A stretch of DNA of 64,000 nucleotides from Ustulina deusta (Eukaryota > Ascomycota > Sordariomycetes > Xylariales > Xylariaceae). The DNA is taken from assembly GCA_023159155.1 (NCBI GenBank), contig JAJNNX010000013.1, forward strand, positions 806,001 through 870,000, in the 5' to 3' direction. Below, in pieces: positions 51,601 to 63,729 of the stretch; positions within the stretch are counted from its first letter, which is position 1; each line of letters opens with the position of its first letter. The translations under genes and the position numbers were made by a program. The notes under the pieces were generated by a model. The model saw nothing but the letters and a program-made list of their open reading frames with translations, made no database searches and had not been told where the DNA came from.

Positions 51601-52926
51601 CGTATTGGAAATGCAATTCTTCCATAGGCGTCCCACAGTGTAGAGCCACGCGCATTACTTCCCAACGTACAGCTAAAGGGATATTTTGCAGATGGGTAGG
51701 GAAGACGGCTAACAAACAAGGATCAGTCATGGCCAGCAAGATATGTACACCCACTCACGCCAAACATCCTGAAGCCGTTTCCTGAAATTTATAGCATCGG
51801 TGGTAGTCCCATTACGGTGAACATCTTGAAGCGATTCCTGGAAGAGTATAGCATCATCGGAGGTCGTATCATGGGGAGCATCTGGTGATACATCCTTCGT
51901 AAGAGTATTAGGATGGTCATGATGCCTGGGGTTTAGATCTCTGGGACTAAATCCAGAGTACGAGTCCTTCAGAGTCACATTTTGCGTGGGCAATTGTGTG
52001 GCGTTCTGCTTAAGATTGCTACGCTCGGTGAACGAAATCTCGAGCGCGCGTTCCGTGCTTGAAGAGGGAGCAAGGGAATCTGCCACGGAAGGCGACGGTC
52101 GCCTCAACCTTAGCTGCGAACTTTCCTCTGTGTGAGTGACCTCGGTATCTTGGGTTGCTGGAAATACGGAATTGGGGTCAAGGTCCTCGGCTTCAGTGAA
52201 GACCTTAGACACGAGGGATGACCTGCTCGTATTTACCGAGGGGGCGAGGCCATAGACATCATGCTGCTGGCTGGACCGTACATCGCGTGTCACCGGCGGC
52301 ACAGTTGGTTCTAGGAAGGAGGTGGAAGCCCTGACTTCGCCACTATCTAGACGGGAGAGGACACTGGGAGGTCTCGAAGGGCCGACAACACCCCTGGAGC
52401 GCTTCGGGGATGGGGAAGTACTAGATCCTCCAACCGACGGACGCTTCGAACGCTGTTCACGCGGGCTAAGAAAATCGAGGATCTCTGTTAGGCGGTCCAA
52501 CAGGCTAGTACGCTCAGACTCGGTGGACACGCGAGGCAAGTGAGTCAAGGAGGGGGTAATGTCGCTTTCGCCTCTCGGTTTCTTCACCCATTGAGACTGT
52601 ATCTCACGAGCGTGTTTTTTGAACAGCCTGCGAATAATATCGGCATTGCCTTCACGATACTGGGTCTTCAGGCGATGGTAAAATGATGAGTCGTCGTAAT
52701 AAGACGAAGTTCCAACTTCGTCGACGAAGAAGGTAGAATTTGGCCGATGCAGGTTCAAGTTGTAGTCATTGGAGAATTCTAAGAACCAAATGTCAAACTG
52801 GCCGTCGTCGTCGCTATGGACTCCTTTATCGGTGAGCGTGGCCGGCAGGCCTGCGACTGGACGCAGTTTAGAGTGTGTTTCGGGGCTTGAAGTACGCCTA
52901 GACCCATGCTTCTGGTTCGGGGCCAT
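48689..52926 (-). CDS. RNA-dependent RNA polymerase (QDE-1/RdRP family)
   Basis: Two exons, 52926-51759 and 51708-48689, joined over a 50-bp intron (GTGAGT to TTAG), encode 1,395 residues. The start is the ATG at 52926; the in-frame triplet just upstream is GTG. The first roughly 390 residues are mostly disordered and Ser/Pro/Arg-rich apart from an ordered stretch near the start. The polymerase follows, and its catalytic motif DYDGD lies at about 1007-1011 within KLSGGDYDGDIAW. Other family blocks include AYMVIDFRGILEEDEVHLGF, ARTPAHYPSDIQRVKAV and IFPSKGNIPLADK. Such enzymes copy aberrant single-stranded RNA into double-stranded RNA for Dicer, feeding quelling-type or meiotic silencing. No frameshift or missing catalytic residue is seen. 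Its promoter side lies about 1.2 kb from a RIP-inactivated retrotransposon. Which of the fungal RdRP paralogues this is cannot be fixed by eye. Confidence 0.92.
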
Positions 52927-54104
52927 CACTCACTCCCGCACGCAAAGCTCCATATAATTCCGGGGACGGGCCAGAGAGTGAGGGTTCGCCAATGGGGGAG
53001 CAGCCAAGGACCTGGTTGGTAAGACGCAGATCTGCCCGTTGGCGACAGAATAAGCAAGGGAGACAGACAGTGCTCATCCGCTATTCCCGCTAGCTAGTCG
53101 TATCCGTCAGACTGCGAGCCGATCTAGCAAAGCGGTGAAGCATCGAACAGCGATAGCGACAGGACTGGATTGGATTAGGTGACAATAGACGACCGGCGTC
53201 GGGTGTATATCGAGGTCGCAAACCGTCGTCTATGCATACAGAAGCGCCTACAGCGGGCCGAACCGTCGTGGTGGTAGCTTGTGGAGAAGGCCAGACGAAA
53301 CCTGGAGGGAAAAGCTCTTACGATACTTGGTTGATGTACCTAACCTGTCTAGATAGTCAACTAACAAAACAGGATTGGTGAAGTCGTGGAGTTTACATGT
53401 GATGCAGCTGGTTGCTATGCGATGGTGGGTATGGTATACATAGTACACACACTACAATGCACTGAGTAGTGCAGCTTAGGTAGCTTTTATTTAGGGTAGT
53501 TAGGTATGTAGTACTTAGGTATGGTGGGAGGAGTGGGTGGGAGACGGGAAGAGAGGGGATCCAGGTTACCTACTTAGTAAGTAGGTTAGGTAGTATAGGA
53601 CCTCCACGTGGTGTGTAGTATAGGTAGGTGGCATGATACCTTACGTCGTTACTTAAAGGTGTAAGTGGTTTCGTCAACGTAGGTCCCTGGGTCCAAATAG
53701 CCTGACCAAGGCAGAAAATACGATTGGGCTGGAGTGAGCTGAAGGGCTAGGGGAAATACTCGCCTACGTATACCTGTTTACTACTAACATTGTACCACCT
53801 GAGATGATCTGGGATTTAGGCAGATGATAGGTACCATGGATTCGGTGTAGATTTGATCTCAACGGTTCCGAAGAGAACGGGAACGTTGTCCTGGGGGTTT
53901 TCAGCTCTGACCACGCAGTGCATGTAACACCTCCCAAGTGCCTACTTAAGTAAGTACCTTAGTTATAATGCCGCATCCTAATCGAGATAGGTAGGTACCT
54001 AGGTACTTACCTACATCAATAGTACTGCGGACTACCCCCTTATAATATGTATTTAGGTATACTATAGATACCTGTGGGTAGACAGTGCATATTACAACCA
54101 ATTT
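52927..54104. other. Intergenic: RdRP promoter region up to the retrotransposon
   Basis: About 1.2 kb with normal base composition. It has many TAGGTA/TACCTA words (53470-53630, 53940-54015), including a TACCTAGGTACTTACCTAC run near 53995-54013. No coding sequence is supported. Confidence 0.6.
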
Positions 54105-54108
54105 AGAG
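54105..54108. repeat. Target-site duplication AGAG (left copy)
   Basis: AGAG directly precedes the TG that opens the left LTR. The same AGAG directly follows the CA that closes the right LTR (59816-59819). A 4-bp duplication is within the range made by LTR-retrotransposon integrases and fixes the element borders. Confidence 0.7.
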
Positions 54109-54361
54109 TGTGCCTCGATACGGTCCCTCTACAGAACTAGTCACTTGGTGTCACTAGGTCTGATCTGAAGGTCTGTATTGAGTATAGTTGTAGAAGGAAA
54201 CTAACTAGGGTATCTGACGGAGGTGCGAGGTATTTATGCCCTTAATTAGGTGGGTCAGTACCTAGTGCCTAAGGGCTATACACGGTGCCTTTTTATGTAT
54301 ATACTATTATACTAACTCAATAGATTGACTTTAATAAAAGCTAATAGTAATAGGATCTATA
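54109..54361 (-). repeat. Left LTR (3' LTR of the element), inner end mutated
   Basis: 253 bp, beginning TGTGCCTCGA and ending GGATCTATA where the other LTR has GGATCCACA. Its outer part (about 54109-54290) keeps the original bases, while its inner part shows C-to-T and G-to-A changes against the right LTR. No indel separates the two copies. Confidence 0.88.
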
Positions 54362-54375
54362 ATTATTTTTTTATT
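54362..54375 (-). other. Relic of the polypurine tract
   Basis: Read on the minus strand, an almost pure A stretch (AATAAAAAAATAAT) abuts the left LTR. This is the position expected for the plus-strand primer of a minus-oriented element, with G replaced by A by RIP. Weak on its own, but it fits the orientation given by the Gag and pol relics. Confidence 0.4.
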
Positions 54376-56320
54376 AGATAATTATCTTAGTTATCTTATA
54401 ACTTATTACTTAATATAGCTATAAATAAAGTTATTATAAACTTTTTTATTATAATATATTCTTTAACTACTAATAGTCTTTTTTTAATATAGTTTTGCTA
54501 ATATACTATAAACTTTTTACTAAATAGCCGTCCTTACTATAGGCTAAATATAGATTACTTTTATTATACTTGTTAGTAAACTAAATACTACTAGGACTTT
54601 AAAATTAATATATATTGCTATAATAATAATTAGTAATAGCCTAGGGTCTATTATAATATAGTTCTAATTTATTTATATATTACTAAACCTATAATACTTA
54701 ATTTTTTATAATATAAATCTAAATAAATTTTTTATTTTTTTATAAATATACCTATATCTAGTCCTTTAAAACTTTTAAACTATTAAAATAATCTTTTATA
54801 GTTAATACTTCGTAATATATTACTAACTTTTTTTAATATTTAATATTTTTTTTTTTAGTTAAGTTTTAAATATAATTAGCTATATTAATTATTAACTATT
54901 ATTATAGCAGTTAAGTTCTAAATATTAAAAAATAGCTACTATATCCGGACAACTTAAATACACAATTATAAATATGCACTATTAACTTTAATAAAATCTA
55001 AAAATTAAAATATTATTAAACTAAAGCTTTTTATAACATAATATATTTAATATTACTGTTAGCTTTTTTAATTTTACTATTTATTTATAGTTGCTTTAAT
55101 ATAATTAGTTTTATAATTAATTTATTAAATTTATATTAAATAATAGCTTTATTACTTATAAACATATTAGTATTATTACTAATTTATTCCTTTAGGTAGC
55201 TAAAAATCTTTTTAATATAGGTTAGCAAAAGTTAAATTGCTTTAAACAAGACATTAAGTACTAGCTTTATTTTAATTTATTTAATAATATATTTAATACA
55301 AACTAATATTTTAAAATTAGCTATAAAAATATAATTTATAGCCTAACAAATTAATAAAACAAAAAATATAATAAATTATAAATTAAGCAATTTATTACTA
55401 GGTACTTTTATTAGTTAATATTATAAATATTTAGTAACAACTTATTAACTAATCAAAATTATTTTGAAATACTAAAAATATTTGTTTGTTTTTTTTAATA
55501 TTATTTTAATAGTAGTATAGCTATAATTAATATATTTTTTTTTTATTTAAAACAATAAATTTTTTATTTCTAATATTTCAAAAAGATTCTTAGTATATAA
55601 AGCAGTTCTAGCTATATATAGCGGATTACTTAAAACTTTTAAATATATTGCCACTTTATATAGCTTGCCTTATTAAATAAAAAAATACTATTTTATTTAT
55701 TCTAGCAATATATTAAGTAATAAATTAGCATTAAAACATAAAAATTTTAATATTATTTAAAAATCTATATAGTTTAGCTATTATAGCTATAATATAAATA
55801 AAACTTTATTACTAATTATAACTAAACTAGCTATATAATTTTTTTAATATTTAAGCTATTTAAAGCTCGGATAGATCTTTTTTAGTAGCTTTAATAGCTA
55901 ATTAGCTAAAACGTTCGATTTGCTTATATAATATATAATATATATAATATAATATTTAATAATATTAAAAAAAAATATAATATGCGCTAGCTATTCTATT
56001 TTAATACAAAAAATCAATAATAACTTATAATCTATACAAATAGTTATTTTTTTACTTTTAACTTAGTATTTCTAATACTAAAAAGCTAATATAATAACTA
56101 ACAATTTATACTTTTAAACAAAATATTGCAACTAAATTACTTATAGCTTTTTTAAAAAATAAGCTATAGGGTAGAGTACCAATTTATTACTATATATATA
56201 TAGCTATATTAAATATGCTTTTATATAAAATTAACTAAAATCTATATTTATAACAAAAAGTAAACATTAGCTAAACAGCTATATAATTAGTATTATAGTA
56301 ATAAAGTTATAAATATATAT

Positions 56321-56656
56321 TTATGCCTTTTTTGCTATATAATCTAGCTTAATAAATATATTTTTAAACGTTTTAACGGAAGCTTTAATAAATAGTTCTA
56401 TAATAAATAAATAATTACTGATTAAATATTTAAAATATCTTACTGCATTAATAAAAATATATATTTTAATTATTATTACTAGTTTTAAATAATCTTTTAT
56501 AGTAGCAACTTTTGCTAGATCAGCTTTAATACTTCTATAAAAAATATTAAAGCTTAAAAAAATACTTCTAAATATAAACAATAATAACTTTAATATATTA
56601 ATAATTATACTATATTTTATAAAACATATAAACAATAATTTATATTGCTTAAACAA
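56321..56656 (-). pseudogene. Reverse transcriptase/RNase H relic of the Gypsy element
   Basis: This 111-codon stretch survives without a stop. It retains blocks in the order seen at the RT-RNase H junction of Ty3/Gypsy polyproteins, for example DLAKVATIKDY, NAVRYFKYLISNY and KTFKNIFIKLDYIAKKA. Substitutions towards Ile, Lys, Asn, Phe and Tyr reflect G:C to A:T change. It is not functional. Confidence 0.7.
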
Positions 56657-58159
56657 CTTTTTATAAGTTTTAACCTATATAATAATATTATTTAATAAGC
56701 TAGCTAATTAATTTTTAAAAAGTTTAATAATCTTTTAAATTAAAGCTTAAAAAATAGCAAATATATTATAAAGTTCAAACAGTATTATAAGCTATTTATA
56801 TATACTAAATAATATAATAAACGCTATTTTTTTTTATTAGCTTTATTTATTTAAATCTACTAGAATTTATTTTTTAAATTAATAAAAATATACTATAAAT
56901 ATTTTATTACTTTTTAAATCTAGTTTTAAGCATTAAATAATAAATAAGCTTTTTTTTTAATTACTTTATTAAGTTTATAATAGTTATAATAAAATTGCTA
57001 GATTATATTTTTAAAATATTTATTAATAATTTTATTTATAATTATACTACTAAGCACTTTTTTTAGTATTAGTAATACTAAAATATTTTATAATTTATAG
57101 CCCTTCTAAATATAAACTTCAAAATATATTTTAATAAAATTTTTAATTATATTTTTTTATTAAAAACTATATTAATAAAATAACAACCTAATTAATATAA
57201 CATTTTTAGTATTAATATAATGCTTTGTTTTAGCAATAACTTCTGTTTTTTTTAGTACTAAATTAAATAGGCCTAAAAACTTATAAATAAAGTTATCCAA
57301 ATATTCTCTTACTTATAAATTATTGAAAATATTTTTATATTATTTTATAATACTTATTTAATATACTATTTTAAATACTATATTAACCTAGATATTTTTT
57401 AATAGTTTTATAATAAATATTCCTATAAAACATATTAGTTATATAGTTTTTTGCCTATTCTTTAGACTAAAAATACCTTTTTATTTGTAAAACTTATATT
57501 TATTTATAGTAAGGTCCTTAAAAAAGGTCTAATCTAGTATAATACTGCTAATAATTTTTTATATTTATATTATATTATTGTTAATAATAAATTTAGCTAT
57601 AATATAGCAATCCTATATTATTTATAGTTCTATTTTTTTAACGCTATATATTATATTTTATTATTAAAATAAATATAACTTTAGTTTAATTACTAATAAC
57701 TTTAATATATAATAACTTATATATTTATAGTCCTAAAAAACTATAAATATTATATTACTATTAGTAACCTAAACTTAAAATAGGTTATAATAATCCTAAT
57801 ATTTATTATATAATTTATTTTTTTTAATATTAGTTTTATTTTATTTTTGTCCATTTTAACTATATAAATAAAACTATTTTATATATTAAAAAAATTTTAA
57901 AACTTATAATTAATCTTGGTTTTTTTATTATTAAATTAATTATAAAAACTTTATTTAAATTTTTTTTTTTAAAATTGTTAGAGCTAGTAAAATATACGCC
58001 CTTATAAATTAATAATTTTTTTTAGAACAACTTATATTTAGTCCAAAACTTATTAGCTAAATTATTATAAAATAGTATATTTTTAATTATTATAAATTAA
58101 CTTAATTCTAGAGGTTATAAAGTTTATAAAATCTATTTTAGCTATTTTGGTTATTTTTA

Positions 58160-58201
58160 GCAATTTTTAGCCTAATAACTTGTTTTACTGCAATTAAAAC
58201 A
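58160..58201 (-). pseudogene. Gag zinc-knuckle relic of the Gypsy element
   Basis: The minus strand reads CFNCSKTSY, a stop, then AKNC: a CCHC knuckle with the C-x2-C-x4-H-x4-C spacing intact. The His is replaced by Tyr (CAY to TAY) and one codon has become TAG, both simple C:G to T:A transitions. It marks the Gag C-terminus and the element's orientation. Confidence 0.7.
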
Positions 58202-59562
58202 TTTGTTTTTTTTAGCTTTAGTAATATACCTAGCTTTATTAATCTTATTTAGCTTAGTTATTTAGCTAACCTTATAATTATTATTATAAAAATTAGATAT
58301 AGCTAGTAGTAATACTTTTAGAATTATTAACTTATAATTAATAAGCTAAATATAGCTAATATTTAGCTTAGCTAGTATTACTAAATTGATTTTATAGTTA
58401 TAAAACAGCGCTAAAATATTTTATAACTATACTATTACTTATAATATATTATATATTTTACTTTTAATTATAGTTTTAAATATAGACTTAGTTAATTAGG
58501 TTACTTTTTTAATTACTTTGCTATTATTTAGATTTTATACTAATTTTTTAAAATATAGCTAAATTATTAATATATATAGACTAAACTTATATATAAATAA
58601 GTTTTTTATTTATTAAGTTTTATATTAGCTACTTAAAAACTAATAATAAGCTTTTCTAAATTATTATAAATAATTAATATATAATTTCTTTTATGTTAAT
58701 AAAAAACTTATAAATAGTACTAAAAAGCTATAAAATATATTATAAATTTTTAATATTTATATAATAACTTCTAAATAATTAGCCTAAGTAGTATCTTTAG
58801 TACGTCTAATAAACTAAACTATAGCTTAGAAATCTCTAGCTAATTTAGTACTAATATATATTACTTATAACTTATATAAATTAAATATTTAAATTAATTA
58901 GTTTTATATATTTTTTATTTTATTAAAAATCGTATAATTAGCAATAATAAATTATAAATTTACTAAAATTATAACTTTATTTTTAAGTTTATACTTGTTT
59001 AAACTGCTTATATTAATTATTAATATAGCTTTAGAGAATATATATTAAATATGCTATTTTTATTTAATTTATACTTTTAATAATACTTAATATTAGTATA
59101 AATTTAATAACTTGTTTTAAAATTTTTTATTATTAGTTATATATATTAGCTACTATATATATAACTTATTAATATATTACTTATTTATTTTATATATTTT
59201 TTGTAATAATAATAGTAATAATATTAGATAGATTTATTAACTAGTTATATTATTTACTATAAATATATCTAGCTTTTTAATAAAATTAGTAATTATTTTT
59301 TTTAAGTATTAATATTATTTTTTAGTTCTATTATACTATAAGCTATATTAATAATAAAAATATTAATTTATTTTTAAAAGTTCTTAATAGTATTGCTTTA
59401 TAAAACGCTAATAATTTTATTAACTAGGGCTATTAGTACTTCTAGTATTTTGTTAGCTATTTTAAAAATTTTAAAATCTTTGTAGTATAGTAAAAAATAT
59501 AAAAAAAATACTAAATATAATAAAAATAAAAATAATACTATAAAGCTATATAAATAGCTATT

Positions 59563-59815
59563 TATGCCTTAATATAGTCCTTTTATAGAACTAGTCACTT
59601 AATATTACTAGGTCTAATCTAAAAATCTATATTAAATATAGTTATAGAAAGAAACTAACTAGGGTATCTGACAGAGGTGCAAAGTATTTATGCCCTTAAT
59701 TAGGTGGGTCGGTACCTGGTGCCTAAGGGCTACGCACGGTGCCCTTTCATGCACGTACCATTGTACTGACTCAATGGATTGACTTCAATGGAAGCCAATG
59801 GCAATGGGATCCACA
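59563..59815 (-). repeat. Right LTR (5' LTR of the element), inner end mutated
   Basis: 253 bp, beginning TATGCCTTAA where the left LTR has TGTGCCTCGA and ending GGATCCACA. Here the inner part is A:T-shifted and the outer part (about 59640-59815) is intact, the mirror image of the left copy. Every mismatch I checked between the copies is a transition. Confidence 0.88.
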
Positions 59816-60913
59816 AGAGTAGGTACTACATACTTACATATAGATATGGATGCCGTAGTCTCAGGCGATGAGGTGCATGCTTTGCAGGCGTGGTTATCAG
59901 GTGCCACATGGTAAGAAAGTGTGCCGTGACCTATACCTACCTCAGCAGAAGGAGAGGCGTCTGCCGGACAGTTTCCGCTCATCCTCGCTTACTGGCCTCA
60001 GGCGTCTCTAGGTGATGTCAATGATGGCAACTGTATGTACTAGGTACAAGGTATGGGGTAGGTACTGCCGACCTACATCCTGTGCACTTACCCTAAAGTA
60101 CCTAAGTATACCTAGGTACTAGCCTACCTACAGTACAGTGTTTCGAATTACAACTTGTACAGTGAGGCCATGATCCATCCTCCACTCCGGGGTCCTGTCT
60201 GCACTCCTCATTCATCCCATCCCAGACTACACCAGATAGGAAGTAGTATCGTAGGGACGAGATAATCCAGCCCCTCACAAACCCCCCATGGATTTTTTTC
60301 ATCCAATTACATAAGATGATTGATAATTTGGGGCTGCAATCCGTCCTCCAGTTCCGCCATGGTATCATTACTCCGATTGTCGTCGTTGTTGTGACGGGAC
60401 GGCTGAATGACTGATCAATAAATGAATGAACGAGAACTTCCTTCCTCGCATCTCGGCACCCTCGGGATCTTCGTGAATCAGACAATCCCTCTGCCCTCCT
60501 CGGCCCCTCTGCTCGGTCCCGGCGGTTCCTCTTCCCATACGTGCGCCAAGGCACGCCGACAGCTGCTCGTTCAGCCTTACTCGTGGTCCGAGGAGACCTC
60601 CATCACACCTCGACCGCTACCACCCTATCTAGCCTTACTGTACAGTAGCCTGCCGCCTACACCACACGCCCAGCAATCCTTCGGCGCTTCGGGATTCAAC
60701 AATCCCACAACCCGCTTTTTACGGTAGACGGTCTGCGGTGCCGTGTTGCCAGGCTCGCTTTCCGGCTGTCTGTCGCTCGACCTTCGCGTGTTGTTGCCTG
60801 CCCTCGCCATCCGATTTGCCCTGGCACTGCACTGAATCTCGTCACTGCTGCCAAGACCTCCCTGTTGGGTCCATGCGCCCAAGGCGGGGCCAGGCGTTGT
60901 CTTGTTCGCAGCA
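59816..60913. other. Target-site duplication (right copy) and transcription-factor upstream region
   Basis: The first four bases are the right AGAG copy of the target-site duplication. Base composition returns to normal at once. TACCTAGGTA words occur at 60095-60120. Pyrimidine-rich sequence from about 60430 on is probably promoter and leader of the Zn2Cys6 gene; an open frame at 60422-60727 has leader-like composition and is not called. Confidence 0.55.
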
Positions 60914-63729
60914 ATGTCGGAGCAGGACGTCAACCAAGTCCCCGTTGAGGACCTCACGCCCGAGCAAGCCAGTCATATAATCCATTCTCACCGCAAAGTG
61001 AGATATGGTACGTAAAGAACCCCCCCTCATGGCGTCTCAATCATACCGAGATAGCCCCGTAATTAGCTCCCGGGCAGCCTTCTCCTCGTTATGTATACTT
61101 GGGTTGGCCATGGCGTGATGATGTGGCTGCGTCGTCACATGGAAGTCGTGTGAAGCACCGATATGCTGTTTTTTTTGGTTGAATACTTGTCAACCCACAA
61201 TGTTCTTTCGTCAATTAGCTTACACAATCTAAAGGGACCGCCTGTTGGCCGTGTCGGCAACGCAAAGTGCGATGCACCAACGACCTACCCTGCGAGAATT
61301 GCATCAAGAGAGAGCACCCGCAATTGTGCAGTTATAAGCCAAATCGCTCGAGCACCTCTAAGCAAACCTCCATCTCGTCAGGCAGTAATCTAGGCAAAAA
61401 GCGAGCTCATTCCCCCGATGCGAGTGCTGATAATGCCCAAGAAGGGGACCGGCAGCCGGACGGCTGGCGGCAGGCAATTGGTATGCATTCATCCCAAGAC
61501 CCAAAATACACGTCTCCTTTTATCTGATCAGCTTTCCCCCTCCCAGACCAGACCGAATCTAGCAGCGAATTGCACCGTTATGTCGGTCAGAACAGTATCC
61601 CAGCTTTATTAAGAGATCAGCCCTCGCCAATCGAGACCAAGGACGGCATTGATATTCGTCGAGACATGCGCCCAATCTTTGGACTCGACACTTCCGCCCC
61701 CTTTCCTCTCATGTCTGCCAAACACTTGGATATGATGACGCAAGACATATTCACCGAACTTCCACCAGATCGGGAGGTCATGATGTATGTGTTCATCTCC
61801 CAGTTTACCATATTGTTCGGTCGTCTGCTGCGGGCTGACGCGGCCACGATAGTCTGTTCAACGCCTACAAGGAAATCGCACACCCTTTTTGGGGCTTCGT
61901 CGCGGATATTGACGATCTCGAGTCTCGTATCATCATTTATCTCGAGGAGAGAGCCAAGAGTGGCAAGGATCCGAGCAAGCCTGGCCGGCCTGTCTCGGCC
62001 TCATGGCTGGCCATTCTGTTCGCTGTGATGGCGGTTGGGTCTCAGTATCGGGATTCGCCCTACCACATCAGGACACGCGATTCTCAGAAATATGTTCAGA
62101 TATCATTTCACTTTTTAAGGATAGGGAACTTTTTACTCCGGTGAGCCTGAACCTTACACACAAAGGGTACGACACTGACCTTATGGAAGCCCGAACCTCG
62201 ACTCTATCCAGGCACTACTCCTCACAGGCTTCGTCCTTCTCAATGACATGAAGGCCGAAGCTTCGTGGGCCATCATCGGAATGACGTGCCGCCTAGCACA
62301 ATCTCTTGGCCTTCACAGGACTATCACACAAGATGACACGACCCAAAATGAGACGTCTCTCAAGTCATTTGTTCGCCGCAAACTATGGTAAGACCAAGAT
62401 GACGATTTATCCAAGTTGCCGGCCTAACGTTGCTCTAGGTGGACTTGCCAATGGCACGATACATTGACGTCGCTGTCCTTTGACCGGTAAGTGCTCACAC
62501 GATGATCTTATGAACACATCCGAGCTGCGACTCATCACGGAATTTAGCCCGAACATGACAAACATACCATGCTGTCCGATTCCAACCTCACCAAATGCCG
62601 CGGTTGAGGGCCTGTCATATCTCGAGATGATGTACCATCTGTGCGAATTAATTTCCAAGTGTCTCAACCCTGACACAATAGCTGATTACACATACCAATC
62701 GATTATCGACAATTGTGAGGCCGTTGAATCCCTTAGGAGTATGGTATATCCGCAGCTTCGGAGCAAGGAAGCCTGCAAGAGTGTTCTCGACAAACTACAA
62801 CATTATGCTACTCGTCTACACACGTCCTTTGTTGTGTCAGTCTGTTGTCGACCTGCGCTTCGTCGCGATTGTACCAGATTAAGCGCCGTGGAGCAAAAGA
62901 CATTGTCTGACAAATGCAAGGCGAATCTCACAGAAACAGTGCGCATGTTTTTAGCCATGCATCAATTATCATTCATCCCCACTCGTAGCTGGGCGTTCAC
63001 CTATCATGGCCTATCGTCCGCTGTTCTTCTTGGGATACTCAATGAAACCAAACAAGATCGTGAGGTTAGACAGCTACATGGTGACTTAATAGCAGCCTTA
63101 TCCGCGGCAACGGCCAAGGAACAGGATAGCCCTTCTCCCGACCACATTCGGAAGACGGACAGAGACATTGAGCTTTCCGGGCCTCTTTCGAGAGCCCTCG
63201 CCGCACTAAGAAATATTTACGACTATGGTACCCTTCATGGCGTGACTGGAGTGAAGAGTGAGAGCGCATCGGGAACGCGTACACCAGTTAACCTCTCCAC
63301 TGCACAGAATCCCCAGGTACTGAACACCCAGACCCGCCCTCAACCCGGGTATGACAGGCACCAGGATGCTGCATTGGCAATGACGGAATTGCAAAGTAGC
63401 AATCCCCTCCAAGAGTATCCGAAGTAAGACACTATGCCAACAATGCTACGTAGTCCGCAACTAATATCCTCATTAGTCCTATTGCATACCAACCACACAT
63501 GGCTACGCCAGTTGGCCTTCCGGACCTGAGCCAGATCGATCCGTCAACGCTCGCCCCAATGGAGCTATATGACTCCATCTTTTGGGGTGAGTCGCTATTC
63601 GCCTTTGTTTCTCCATACATGTTGACGCTTGCAGAATCACCTGACCCTTTCTATAACGCCACGGATATGAATTTCGACTTCCTGCCCCGAGCAGCTCCCG
63701 GACAGTCGGGACAGCAGTACTATTTCTGA
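60914..63729 (+). CDS. Zn2Cys6 fungal transcription factor
   Basis: Eight exons: 60914-61007, 61235-61480, 61547-61784, 61853-62140, 62190-62387, 62439-62486, 62548-63423 and 63477-63729. They encode 746 residues. The first splice creates the Zn2Cys6 cluster at residues 35-63 (C-x2-C-x6-C-x5-C-x2-C-x8-C, beginning CWPCRQRKVRC), followed by a basic linker. The middle is a fungal-specific transcription-factor domain with WGFVADIDDLESRIIIYLEE, MTCRLAQSLGLHR and RRKLWWTCQWHD. The first intron is long (227 bp), and one coding exon is only 48 bp. The last exon contains an optional 48-bp in-frame intron (63587-63634). It is a nuclear DNA-binding regulator by family. Its target pathway is unknown, and no neighbouring biosynthetic cluster is visible in the window. 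Confidence 0.88.

Larger units (their letters stand above)
54109..59815 (-). mobile_element. RIP-inactivated Ty3/Gypsy LTR retrotransposon
   Basis: A 5,707-bp element is bounded by two 253-bp direct LTRs with TG...CA ends and a 4-bp target-site duplication. The interior (about 54365-59560) is extremely A+T-rich with almost no C or G runs and stops in every frame. On the minus strand, relics of coding sequence remain: a damaged Gag zinc knuckle (58201-58160) and a reverse transcriptase/RNase H segment (56656-56321). Gag right of pol on the minus strand means the element reads right to left, and the polypurine-like A-rich tract beside the left LTR agrees. The pol resemblance is to Ty3/Gypsy. 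RIP is the natural explanation for the G:C to A:T loss. The element is dead. Confidence 0.9.

Noticed and set aside
54300..59640. AT-rich block considered as mitochondrial DNA or a centromere piece
   Set aside because: Paired LTRs with TG...CA ends, a target-site duplication and pol/Gag relics show it is a single RIP-mutated retrotransposon.
60422..60727. 101-codon open frame upstream of the Zn2Cys6 gene
   Set aside because: Pro/Ser/Leu-rich leader-like sequence without a domain; more likely 5' untranslated region or promoter.
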